Positions 1 through 6,491 are shown, counted from the first letter of the stretch. The stretch: DNA of 12,182 nt from Solidesulfovibrio magneticus (GCA_002482565.1 DLGG01000168.1:20801-32982), one strand, 5' to 3'. Numbers and translations: made by a program. The notes: generated by a model not told the origin, from the sequence alone.

Positions 1-26
1 CCGGCCGCCGGAGGCATCCCCCTCTT
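1..26 (-). repeat. Partial copy of dispersed 3'-end repeat
   Basis: These bases align without gaps to 8318-8343 with two mismatches (positions 3 and 16). They contain the GCCGCCGGAGG core of the repeat found complete at 4233-4275 and 8293-8335. Read on the minus strand, the copy follows the stop of the flavoprotein gene, the same placement as the complete copies. The hairpin half would lie left of base 1 and is cut off by the window edge, so whether this copy has the stem-loop is unknown. Confidence 0.6.
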
Positions 27-96
27 CACTCCCACTCCATCCCCTCTCCCTCACCCTCTCCCTACCCTCTCTCCACTCCCCTCACCTCCCCCCTAC
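15..96 (-). other. Purine-rich 3' tract with G-quadruplex motif
   Basis: The plus strand has no G from 15 to 96, so the minus strand, which is the sense strand of the flavoprotein gene, is nearly all purine with many G-runs. On the minus strand, G-runs at 67-65, 62-60, 56-54, 50-48 and 44-41 are separated by loops of 2, 3, 3 and 3 nt. This meets the usual G3+N1-7 quadruplex pattern with one run to spare. It lies just after the stop codon of the minus-strand gene, so it would be in the 3' untranslated RNA. A role in termination or RNA stability is inference. Confidence 0.6.
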
Positions 97-1250
97 GCCT
101 TCTCCCCGGCGGCGAAGCCCGAGGCGTAGGCCCAGTGGAGGTTGTAGCCGCCCAGGCGGCCGGTGACGTCGAGGAGTTCGCCGATGACGTACAGGCCCGG
201 CACGGACGCGGCTTCGAGGGTTTTGGAGGAGATGGCGGCGGTATCGACGCCGCCGATGGTGACTTCGGCCTTGGCGTAGCCTTCGGCCCGGGCCGGGGTG
301 AAGGGGAAGGCGGCGAGCTTGTCGGCCAGGGCGCGGCGCGCTTTGGGCGAAAGCCCGGCCACGGGACCGGTGAGCGAGAGCATGTCGGCCAGGGCGAAGG
401 CCAGACGCTTGGGCAGCAGCCGGGCGAGGGCGTTTTTCACGTCCAGGCGCGGGTTCTCGGCCAGGGCGGCCTCGACATCACACCCGGGCAGAAAATCGAT
501 GGACAGCGTCCCCTCGCGCCAGAACATGGAAGCGTCGAGAACAGCCGGGCCGGAGACGCCCTTGTGGGTGAAAAGCAGGCTCCCGGCCGCCTCGCCCGCG
601 CCGCGTATGGTCACGGGCAGGGACACGCCGGACAGGTCGCGGCACAGCGCCGCCAGGTCCGGGCCGGCCAGAAGCGGCGTCAGGCCCGGCAAAAGCGGCG
701 TGATCGAAAGGCCGAAGCGCCGGGCCAGGGTGTAGCCGAAGTCCGTGGCCCCGATGCCCGGCCAGGATTTGCCGCCAAGGGCCAGGACCAGCGAGGCGGC
801 GCGCACCGGTCCGGCCCTGGTTTCGACCACGAACACGTCGCCGTCCTTGCGCGCTTCGCGGATGGTCGCGCCGGTGACGAACCGCGCCCCAACCTGCCTG
901 GCTTCGGCTTCAAGGAAGCGCACGAGACGGATCGCGCCGTCGACGCAAAAATGCTTGCCGTTGTCCTCTTCCTGGGTGGCCACGCCGCCGCCGTGAATCC
1001 AGTCGAGGAATTCCCAGGGCGAGAGCCGGGCCAGGGCGGACTTGACGAAATGCGGATTGCCGCAAACATAGTCCGAAGGCCGTATGTCGATGTTGGTGCA
1101 ATTGGCCCGGCCGCCGCCGGCCGCCAACACCTTGCGGGCGATCTTGTTGCCGTGGTCGACAAGGACCACGGAGCGTCCGCGCCGGCCGCAGCCGATGGCG
1201 CAGCACAGCCCCGACGCTCCGGCTCCCAGGATGGCGACATCAATTTGCAT
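93..1250 (-). CDS. BaiN/YhiN-like (HI0933 family) FAD-dependent oxidoreductase
   Basis: This is a 385-residue cytoplasmic flavoprotein of the HI0933/YhiN/BaiN family. The N-terminus has a dinucleotide-binding Rossmann motif GAGASG (residues 9-14), then the family hallmark GGGRANCTN (45-53). The C-terminal FAD-contact region begins near residue 352 and holds GELLDVTGRLGGYN. Length and motif order match full-length members, so the gene looks intact. Members are putative NAD(P)H-dependent oxidoreductases; BaiN of gut clostridia was linked to bile-acid dehydroxylation, but most homologues, including E. coli YhiN, have no firm substrate, so no substrate is assigned here. The ATG at 1248-1250 places the Rossmann motif right at the N-terminus; the only upstream purine stretch is a weak GGTGGA. 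It is transcribed divergently from the AT-rich island, and its GC-rich codon use fits the rest of the chromosome. Confidence 0.9.
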   Translation of the reverse strand: MQIDVAILGAGASGLCCAIGCGRRGRSVVLVDHGNKIARKVLAAGGGRANCTNIDIRPSDYVCGNPHFVKSALARLSPWEFLDWIHGGGVATQEEDNGKHFCVDGAIRLVRFLEAEARQVGARFVTGATIREARKDGDVFVVETRAGPVRAASLVLALGGKSWPGIGATDFGYTLARRFGLSITPLLPGLTPLLAGPDLAALCRDLSGVSLPVTIRGAGEAAGSLLFTHKGVSGPAVLDASMFWREGTLSIDFLPGCDVEAALAENPRLDVKNALARLLPKRLAFALADMLSLTGPVAGLSPKARRALADKLAAFPFTPARAEGYAKAEVTIGGVDTAAISSKTLEAASVPGLYVIGELLDVTGRLGGYNLHWAYASGFAAGEKA

Positions 1251-1367
1251 ATATTATCCACCAATTCTCATTGACTGATTTATTAATATTTATTAACCTC
1301 TTGTTCAGAAAAAAAACGATCTCGTCAAAAAAATCAATATCTCCAGCATGATAACGGAGCCACCGCT
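1251..1367. promoter_or_regulatory. AT-rich divergent intergenic region with tandem 8-mer
   Basis: This 117-nt gap separates the flavoprotein gene (minus) from the first island gene (plus) and should hold both promoters. TTTATTAA occurs twice, at 1279-1286 and 1289-1296, with a 10-base period, so both copies face the same side of the helix. A TTGACT that could be a -35 lies at 1271-1276, but no good -10 sits at the standard 16-18 nt spacing; TAACCT at 17 nt is weak. Runs of eight A (1309-1316) and seven A (1327-1333) follow. No individual promoter can be placed with confidence. Confidence 0.4.
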
Positions 1368-1838
1368 GTGCAAGACGACTTCGATCCTGACAAATTCCAC
1401 TCAACTGGTGTCCAGCTAAAGGTTACTCAATCAAAATGCACATTCGAGGTTTACCGAAACGGGTATAAAATACTACTAAACGGCATACTCCGGCAACCAG
1501 CACCAGGTACATTTACCTTTGGGAGGGGGCCGTGGCCAGAAGGCACCATCGACAGTTCGTTTCTATATTACGATTCTGGCGTCAATGTCGTGCTCACGAG
1601 TGACTCCAAAGCAAGATCATCTGGCTTTATGCATATTTCAAAGACAGGGACCTTTAACCACATATACCTATCAATATTCGGAGTATGTTCTCAGTGCGGC
1701 GAAGAGGAGTATCATGTTCCATTTCTAACAATATCAGAAAAAAATGCTAATTCCCCATCACTACCCGGAAGATATATAGTAAACAGCCCTATTATAGAAA
1801 CGCAACAGATAGCATCACCTCCAACACCCAAACAGTGA
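1368..1838 (+). CDS. Unrecognised soluble protein, first gene of AT-rich island
   Basis: This encodes 156 residues that I cannot assign to any family. The start is GTG at 1368, supported by GGAG at 1356-1359 eight bases upstream; the ATG at 1348 is out of frame. No signal peptide or membrane helix is visible. Alternating hydrophobic/polar stretches with many Gly, Ser and Thr suggest a mainly beta fold. There is one Cys pair, CSQC (residues 107-110, followed by GEEE), which might form half of a zinc site or a redox pair; the only other Cys is C24. The tail from about residue 150 is proline-rich. Codons are AT-rich, with frequent ATA for Ile, unlike the GC-rich flanking genes. The next gene begins 7 nt after the stop, so the two are very likely co-transcribed. 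Coding status rests on the ribosome site, tight spacing and shared composition. Confidence 0.65.
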   Translation: MQDDFDPDKFHSTGVQLKVTQSKCTFEVYRNGYKILLNGILRQPAPGTFTFGRGPWPEGTIDSSFLYYDSGVNVVLTSDSKARSSGFMHISKTGTFNHIYLSIFGVCSQCGEEEYHVPFLTISEKNANSPSLPGRYIVNSPIIETQQIASPPTPKQ

Positions 1839-1845
1839 GGCAGCC

Positions 1846-2763
1846 ATGACAATTTCTTTCGACCACGGAACAGAGGTAATGCTTGGTAATTACTACAATT
1901 CACCAGGATCATGTTTTGTAAATCAAGACATATCATCACTTGGTCACAGTATAGCTGAGTACTTCAACAAAAAAAAAGAAACTATCTGTGACAAAATAAT
2001 TGAAGCACTCAAGAGCGAGCAATTCGAGGAGATCCTTGAAGTCAAAATCGACGACTGTACAAGGCAATGTTTCATTAAGGAATCCGACGTTGAATTCAAC
2101 AAAACATACAAATATATAAAATTTCCATACTTCAATATCCCTGCTCTGGACGGATTTCAAATCGGGATCGACATCAACCCTTGCATCGGATCTCAAGACA
2201 GCAGGACAAAAATTTATGGCATTTTTAGATACTACGACACCCCGTGCACAATAGACTTTATCAAAAAGTTCTCAAAAAAATCAATGGTCCTGTGTAACTC
2301 AATTGTCAGAATTATTGCCAAGCAATACTTCGAATATATAAATACAAATTTTGTCAATACAAACATAACACTCGACAACTACTATTCAATATATAGCATT
2401 GGGATCGGATCAACTGACACCGTTGTTCAAAAATATATAGATTTATCAAACGACAACGAAAAATTCGAAGCTCTATACACAAGCAACAGAGACGCCCAAA
2501 CAATAAGCACAACATTATTAGATCTATGCGAACTAGCAAGCAACAACTCACGAGCAATGTATTGGTGGACAAAGAATACATTCATTTACGACGAAAGCGA
2601 CGACGATTTACAAACTGAAGAATACGCTAAATCAACAAGAAAAACAACTGCATTTATTGGAAGGTATGGCGAAGAAACAAAAGCTTTTTTTATTGCCTTA
2701 GTCAACAACAAACCAAAATTTGCCTTACGCCCGCTTAACATTGGGCTTATAAACAAACACTAA
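1846..2763 (+). CDS. Unrecognised 305-aa protein, second gene of AT-rich island
   Basis: This encodes 305 residues that I do not recognise. The ATG at 1846 follows the previous stop by 7 nt, with GAGG at 1837-1840 overlapping that stop as a ribosome site. There is no signal peptide or transmembrane segment. The N-terminal half mixes a Lys/Glu-rich helical stretch (about 34-65) with beta-like segments around 86-130. The C-terminal half is Asn/Asp-rich, with an acidic patch DESDDD (249-254) and aromatic residues YWW (239-241). Cysteines are scattered at 23, 48, 71, 75, 113, 134, 150 and 228 with no clear metal motif. No Walker, HNH, PD-(D/E)XK, TIR or NTPase signature was seen. Being the largest soluble member, it could be the sensor or regulatory component if the island is a system, but that is inference. 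The AT-rich codon use suggests horizontal acquisition together with its neighbours. Confidence 0.75.
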   Translation: MTISFDHGTEVMLGNYYNSPGSCFVNQDISSLGHSIAEYFNKKKETICDKIIEALKSEQFEEILEVKIDDCTRQCFIKESDVEFNKTYKYIKFPYFNIPALDGFQIGIDINPCIGSQDSRTKIYGIFRYYDTPCTIDFIKKFSKKSMVLCNSIVRIIAKQYFEYINTNFVNTNITLDNYYSIYSIGIGSTDTVVQKYIDLSNDNEKFEALYTSNRDAQTISTTLLDLCELASNNSRAMYWWTKNTFIYDESDDDLQTEEYAKSTRKTTAFIGRYGEETKAFFIALVNNKPKFALRPLNIGLINKH

Positions 2764-2774
2764 AGGATTCGTCT

Positions 2775-3395
2775 GTGAAAGAAGATTTTGCAAACCCAAA
2801 AATTGAACAAATTCTAGCATCAAATCCCAAGAAAGGCTTAACTATCCCAGAAGTCTTGAATACATATGCCGTCTCAATTCGCTCTTTCTACCGAGTGCTA
2901 CTTGGCCTCGGCGGCTTTATTCTGTTTTCCGTTTCAGCAATATTAGCAATGCTCTATTCAATATTCAAAATATGTAAGGATTTTATCAGCCTCATTTCCC
3001 CAAACAAAGGACACATTACATGCTTCGGAGCCATATTGCACTTCGGCGATGGCTTACTCGTGTCCTTTTCTTTTGCCTTTTTAGCCTATAAAGTACTCAG
3101 TGAAATACTGATTGACCCAGACCATCCGCGTTCAGCGAAGATCAGTTTCGTCGACACAACAATGATCTGCATGATTGTTTTAGCACTATCATTCACCTAT
3201 CTGGCAGTGCTTATTGGATATGAAACATCTAACCACTTTCCTCCAGAACAATTCCTGGCTCTTTCCGCCGGTTTAGGAATCATCTTTATTTCTCTGGCAT
3301 ACTTCATTAGCTCCTCAGTAAAGGCCCATCACATTGAGTCTTGCGGAAATTTCGCCCAGGAAAAAACCCATAATGCCAAGGACTCCAGAAGATAA
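2775..3395 (+). CDS. Four-helix membrane protein, third gene of AT-rich island
   Basis: This encodes 206 residues, starting at GTG 2775 eleven bases after the previous stop, with AAAGGA (2762-2767) as ribosome site. Four hydrophobic segments fit transmembrane helices at about 41-64, 84-107, 128-148 and 159-181. A soluble N-terminal stretch of about 38 residues (with GLTIPEVLNTY at 21-31) precedes them, and the tail is hydrophilic. No signal peptide or known channel, transporter or enzyme motif is visible, and I do not recognise the family. The last residues, roughly from ESCGNF (188) onward, are encoded by DNA whose composition shifts toward the downstream GC-rich gene, and the reading frame overlaps that gene's proposed ATG by 23 nt. 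The native C-terminus may thus have been altered at an insertion junction. In a three-gene cassette with two soluble partners, a membrane effector role is conceivable but unproven. Confidence 0.75.
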   Translation: MKEDFANPKIEQILASNPKKGLTIPEVLNTYAVSIRSFYRVLLGLGGFILFSVSAILAMLYSIFKICKDFISLISPNKGHITCFGAILHFGDGLLVSFSFAFLAYKVLSEILIDPDHPRSAKISFVDTTMICMIVLALSFTYLAVLIGYETSNHFPPEQFLALSAGLGIIFISLAYFISSSVKAHHIESCGNFAQEKTHNAKDSRR

Positions 3396-3765
3396 AGCCA
3401 TCCTGGCCGCCGGCGTCGCCGCCTTCAACGACGGCCGCTATTTCGAGTGCCACGAAATCCTCGAAGCCCTGTGGCTGCCCGACGTCTCCCCGGAGCGAGA
3501 CCTCTTCAAAGGCCTCATTCAGGTCGCCGCCGGCCTGCATCACCAAAAAAACGGCAACTTGCGGGGTTGCCGCAAGCTCCTCCTCCGGGCTACGCAACTC
3601 CTGACACCCTACTCCCCGGCCGGAACGGACCTCGACATCGCCGGGCTTCTGGGCGAGGTCGCCGTGGCCTTGGCGTTTTGCCAAACCGCCGCGCCCGGCG
3701 ACCCGCTGCCCCCGGCCCTTGTCCCGCGCCTGCGACCGGCCGGCCAAGACCCAAGGAGCGATTGA
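3373..3765 (+). CDS. DUF309 domain-containing protein
   Basis: This is a small cytoplasmic helical protein of 130 residues. The DUF309 signature is clear: YFECHEILEALW (23-34), with the His-Glu pair at 27-28, followed by ERDLFKGLIQVAAGLHH (41-57) and GNLRGCRKLL (61-70). The family's biochemical role is not established. I chose ATG 3373 because AGGA at 3358-3361 lies upstream and homology begins just after it; an in-frame TTG at 3334 would add 13 residues that look like leader sequence. The 5' end overlaps the 3' end of the island membrane gene by 23 nt in another frame. The stop TGA at 3763-3765 shares its A with the ATG of the following VOC gene, which indicates translational coupling. Composition returns to the GC-rich background here. 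Confidence 0.85.
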   Translation: MPRTPEDKAILAAGVAAFNDGRYFECHEILEALWLPDVSPERDLFKGLIQVAAGLHHQKNGNLRGCRKLLLRATQLLTPYSPAGTDLDIAGLLGEVAVALAFCQTAAPGDPLPPALVPRLRPAGQDPRSD

Positions 3766-4214
3766 TGGCCATTCGTTACGTCCACACCAATCTTATCGCC
3801 CGCGACTGGCGCGCCCTGGCCGCCTTCTACGTGCGCCTGTTCGACTGCAAACCCGTGCCCCCCGAACGCGACCTCTCCGGCGACTGGCTCGATGCCGCGA
3901 CCGACGTCAAGGACTCCCACATCACCGGCGTCCACCTGCGCCTGCCCGGACACGGCGACACCGGCCCCACCCTGGAGATATTTGCCTACGACGCCGTCAC
4001 CGACCGTCCCGACGTCGCCGCCAACACCCCAGGCTTCGCCCACATCGCCTTCCTCGTGGACGACGTGGCGGCCATGGCCGAGGAAGTGCTGGCCGCCGGC
4101 GGCTCGGCCGTGGGCGAACTGGCCCGCCGTGACGTGCCGGGCGTGGGACGCCTGGAATTCCGGTACATGCGCGACCCCGAAGGCAACATGGTCGAGTTGT
4201 TGTGCTGGAAGTAG
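3765..4214 (+). CDS. VOC (glyoxalase/bleomycin-resistance fold) family protein
   Basis: This 149-residue protein has two beta-alpha-beta-beta-beta modules of the vicinal oxygen chelate superfamily. The expected metal-ligand positions are all occupied: His7 (YVHTNL), Glu71 (LEIF), His93 (FAHIAF) and Glu144 (MVELLCW). A second-module signature FRYMRDPEGNMVE (132-144) is present. This ligand set fits a lactoylglutathione-lyase-like metalloenzyme, but VOC members differ widely in reaction (isomerase, epimerase, dioxygenase, thiol transferase), so the substrate is not assigned. ATG 3765 overlaps the DUF309 stop by one base and has a good AAGGAG (3753-3758) six bases upstream. A hairpin-containing repeat follows within 20-60 nt of the stop, and the gene converges on the radical SAM gene. 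Confidence 0.88.
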   Translation: MAIRYVHTNLIARDWRALAAFYVRLFDCKPVPPERDLSGDWLDAATDVKDSHITGVHLRLPGHGDTGPTLEIFAYDAVTDRPDVAANTPGFAHIAFLVDDVAAMAEEVLAAGGSAVGELARRDVPGVGRLEFRYMRDPEGNMVELLCWK

Positions 4215-4232
4215 GGAAAGAAGGAAAGAGAA

Positions 4233-4275
4233 GAGGCCTCCGGCGGCTGGGGGCCTGAGGCCCCCAGACCCCCCA
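4233..4275 (+). repeat. 43-bp dispersed hairpin repeat, complete copy
   Basis: This segment is the exact reverse complement of 8293-8335 over 43 bases, with no mismatch. It opens with GAGGCCTCCGGCGGC and contains the stem-loop at 4247-4267. It begins 18 nt after the stop of the VOC gene, behind a purine-rich stretch. It lies in the convergent gap before the radical SAM gene. It resembles REP-like or terminator-associated intergenic repeats; its genome-wide copy number cannot be seen from here. Confidence 0.85.
4247..4267 (+). terminator. Perfect 9-bp hairpin between convergent genes
   Basis: Arms CTGGGGGCC and GGCCCCCAG pair perfectly around the loop TGA. It sits between the ends of the VOC gene (plus) and the radical SAM gene (minus), so it could stop transcription from either side. 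No T-run follows on either strand, so it is not a textbook intrinsic terminator; it may act with other factors or protect 3' ends. Confidence 0.5.
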
Positions 4276-4290
4276 ACGGGAAAACCAAAA

Positions 4291-5280
4291 TTACAAAGCC
4301 GCGTAGAATTCGACGGGGGCGAGTTCGGTGGACTCGAACCAGCCGCGCTGGGTCAGATGGCGACGGATGTCCTGGCACAGTTCGCATTTGTTGACGTAGC
4401 CGTCGGGGAGAGGCTGATACTCCTCCAGGGCGGCGGCGTACTCGTAGAAGCCGCTGATGCCGGACTCGGCCAGGGTGGTGAGGATGGGATAGCGCTCCGG
4501 ATCAAGGGGCGCGCCCAGGTCGTCCGCCCGGCAGGCCAGGCCCGAACACAGCCCGGGCACGTAGTCGCCGTAAAGGTCCATGTGGAAATGGCTGGCGTCG
4601 GCCAGCTCCCGCCGGCAGTCGGCCGAAGCCTCGGCCAGGATGGCCTCCACGGGTTTGCGCCCAAGGACCGGCGCGAAGAGATCAAATGCCCGGCCGCCCA
4701 GGTGTATCCAGGTGCGGCGCAGGATCTCGGCCGGATAGTCCAGGCCGAAGCGGTCGAGATAGGCGGCGAACGGATGGGTCGCCTCGGGATCGAAGGCCTG
4801 CACGTCGGCCAGAAAATGCTCCTGCCAGGGAAAGACCGCCACCCCGGCCGCCCGGGCCGCTTCGATGACGCCCAGGGTCTTTCGCAGCGGCACAAAGCCG
4901 TTGTGCATGGGGCTTAGGGACACGAGCAGCGAGGACAGGCCCATGGAGCGCAACTCCGTGAGCAGCTCCACGGCTTCGTCGGCGTCGTCGTACCACGAGG
5001 CGCTGGTCTCCACGTATTCCAGATGCATTCCCGTCTCGGCCGCCGCCGCCAGCACCCCGGCCAGCCCCAGGGGATCGGCCAGGGGTTCGCCGCCGCCCAC
5101 GTGCATGGACGCGCAGCCCAGGGACAACGCCTTGGCGAAACAGGCCGCCGCCATCTCCTGGCTCACGTAATCCGGCGACCGCCCGGGGCCGCCGCGATAC
5201 AGGCAGTGCGGGCAGGCGCTTTGACACTGGTAGGTGGCGATAAGCCCCCCCGAGCGCAGGCGATCGACGTGAAGCGTCAT
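4291..5280 (-). CDS. Radical SAM protein with possible C-terminal auxiliary cluster
   Basis: This 329-residue cytoplasmic protein carries the radical SAM 4Fe-4S motif CQSACPHC (CxxxCxxC, Cys19/23/26) and the SAM-binding GGGEP (62-66). It therefore should cleave S-adenosylmethionine to a 5'-deoxyadenosyl radical. The C-terminal part has HFHMDLYGDYVPG (231-243) leading into CSGLAC (245-250) and later CELC (299-302). With Cys222 these five cysteines resemble a SPASM/Twitch-type auxiliary Fe-S region. The exact subfamily and substrate are not recognisable, and no precursor peptide gene for a RiPP pathway was seen nearby. ATG 5280 puts the CxxxCxxC motif near the N-terminus as usual; GGGAG lies about 13 nt upstream inside the end of the peroxiredoxin gene. 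Only 9 nt separate it from that gene, so co-transcription is likely. Confidence 0.87.
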   Translation of the reverse strand: MTLHVDRLRSGGLIATYQCQSACPHCLYRGGPGRSPDYVSQEMAAACFAKALSLGCASMHVGGGEPLADPLGLAGVLAAAAETGMHLEYVETSASWYDDADEAVELLTELRSMGLSSLLVSLSPMHNGFVPLRKTLGVIEAARAAGVAVFPWQEHFLADVQAFDPEATHPFAAYLDRFGLDYPAEILRRTWIHLGGRAFDLFAPVLGRKPVEAILAEASADCRRELADASHFHMDLYGDYVPGLCSGLACRADDLGAPLDPERYPILTTLAESGISGFYEYAAALEEYQPLPDGYVNKCELCQDIRRHLTQRGWFESTELAPVEFYAAL

Positions 5281-5289
5281 GGAAGCGGC

Positions 5290-5778
5290 CTAGCTCCCGG
5301 CCAGTTCGGCCAGGGCGGCCAGCACCGTTTCGGCATGGCCGGCGGCCTTGGCCACCTGGCCCCAGGATTTGCGGACCACGCCCTTGGGATCGATAAGGAA
5401 GGTGGAGCGCACCGTGCCGATGCAGGCCTTGCCGCAGACTTTCTTCTCGCGCCAAGCCCCGTAGGCGGCCAGCGTCGTGGTCTCCGGGTCGGAAAGCAAG
5501 GTCACGGTCAGCTCATGCTTGTCGATGAACTTGCGGTGGCTGGCCGGCTTGTCGCGGCTCACGCCCACCACGTCCGCGCCAAGGGCCAGGAACCGGGGCA
5601 AAAGCCCGGAGAATTCCACGGCCTCGGTGGTGCAGCCGCTGGTGGAGTCCTTGGGATAAAAATAGAGCACCAACCACCGGCCGGAATAGTCGGCCAGGGT
5701 GTGGACGCGGCCATCGGCGTCGGCCAGGGAAAAGTCCGGGGCCGGGCTGCCCTCGACGGGCCAGGGGGCGTCGCTCAT
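5290..5778 (-). CDS. bcp: Peroxiredoxin Q / Bcp thiol peroxidase
   Basis: This 162-residue peroxiredoxin reduces H2O2 and organic hydroperoxides using thiols, usually supplied by thioredoxin. The active-site stretch YPKDSTSGCTTEA (41-53) places the peroxidatic cysteine at Cys49; the usual TPGC is TSGC here. The resolving cysteine found five residues later in E. coli Bcp is absent (Val54). The only other cysteines are Cys115 and Cys119 in KVCGKACIG, where relatives generally carry Tyr or other residues. The enzyme could be a 1-Cys type or use an atypical resolving residue. RSTFLIDPKG (124-133) is typical of the family. ATG 5778 overlaps the preceding transglycosylase stop by 4 nt (ATGA) and has GGAG upstream. 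The family is normally cytoplasmic and no signal peptide is present. Confidence 0.93.
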   Translation of the reverse strand: MSDAPWPVEGSPAPDFSLADADGRVHTLADYSGRWLVLYFYPKDSTSGCTTEAVEFSGLLPRFLALGADVVGVSRDKPASHRKFIDKHELTVTLLSDPETTTLAAYGAWREKKVCGKACIGTVRSTFLIDPKGVVRKSWGQVAKAAGHAETVLAALAELAGS

Positions 5779-6491
5779 GGCTTCTCCGTCTTGGCCGACG
5801 ACGCGTCGCCGGCGGCCAGTTTCTGGTGGATCACGCCGATCCCCTCGTCGGGGTAACGCAGGCGCAGCATGAAATAGCGGTCCACGACTTTGAGGACATA
5901 GTCCTTGGTTTCGTCGTAAGGCGGCACGCCGCCGTGCTTGGCCACCGCGCCCGGGCCGGCGTTGTAGGCGGCCAGGGCCATGACTTCGGTCTGAAACTTG
6001 TCGAGCATGGCACGAAGATATTGCGTTCCGGCGGCGATGTTGCGCTCGGGATTAAATGGTTCGGTAAGCCCGAGCAGCTTTTGGGTGTCGGGCATGATCT
6101 GCATGAGGCCCTGGGCGCCCTTGGGCGAGACGGCGCACGCGTTGAACCGCGATTCCTGCTCGATGAGCGCATAGACCAGCCGGGGGTCCAGGCTGTGTTT
6201 TTTGCTGTAGCTGTTGACCCAGCCAAGCAATTTCGCGTCGGCGATGACTTCCGGGTATTTGCAGCCAACGGATTTTTTATCGGAAAATTTGTGCCCGGCC
6301 TGACGCAAGGCGGCGTCGCGCCGACCGGCGGCCACGGGATCGGGCAGACCGATGCCGTGGATCTCGGTAGACGCGGCCATGGGCGCGGTGACGATCCGAG
6401 GCGCGGCGGCGGCCAAGGCCATGCCGCCCCAAAGGGCTCCAAGCGCCAGGGCCAGGACGGCCCCAAAGAAAAAAGGTCTCGCTGGACGCAT
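5775..6491 (-). CDS. Secreted lytic transglycosylase (SLT domain)
   Basis: This 238-residue protein has a Sec signal peptide (MRPARPFFF, then a hydrophobic core to about residue 28, ending ALA-AAA) with no lipobox cysteine, so it should be released into the periplasm. The SLT domain spans about 90-220. It has ALIEQESRFN with the probable catalytic Glu113, SPKGAQGLMQIMP (122-134) and AYNAGPGAV (175-183). Such enzymes cleave the MurNAc-GlcNAc bond of peptidoglycan, forming 1,6-anhydro-MurNAc, in wall turnover or in opening gaps for envelope machines. Residues 31-85 are low in recognisable domains. ATG 6491 has GGGAG upstream. The gene follows the HerA-like gene by 45 nt and overlaps the peroxiredoxin start by 4 nt, suggesting one transcript, though the products share no obvious pathway. 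Confidence 0.92.
   Translation of the reverse strand: MRPARPFFFGAVLALALGALWGGMALAAAAPRIVTAPMAASTEIHGIGLPDPVAAGRRDAALRQAGHKFSDKKSVGCKYPEVIADAKLLGWVNSYSKKHSLDPRLVYALIEQESRFNACAVSPKGAQGLMQIMPDTQKLLGLTEPFNPERNIAAGTQYLRAMLDKFQTEVMALAAYNAGPGAVAKHGGVPPYDETKDYVLKVVDRYFMLRLRYPDEGIGVIHQKLAAGDASSAKTEKP

Noticed and set aside
135..1274. Long plus-strand open frame opposite the flavoprotein gene.
   Set aside because: It is an antisense shadow caused by high GC; its translation is low-complexity Gly/Ala/Arg and the minus strand has clear family motifs.
1266..3339. Short direct-repeat-like pair flanking the island (1266-1276 and 3329-3339, 9 of 11 matching) as target-site duplication.
   Set aside because: Too short and imperfect; such a match is expected by chance in over 2 kb, and no integrase or transposase accompanies it.
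3334..3372. TTG at 3334 as start of the DUF309 gene.
   Set aside because: The 13 added residues do not resemble the family and there is no ribosome site; ATG 3373 has AGGA upstream and begins just before homology.
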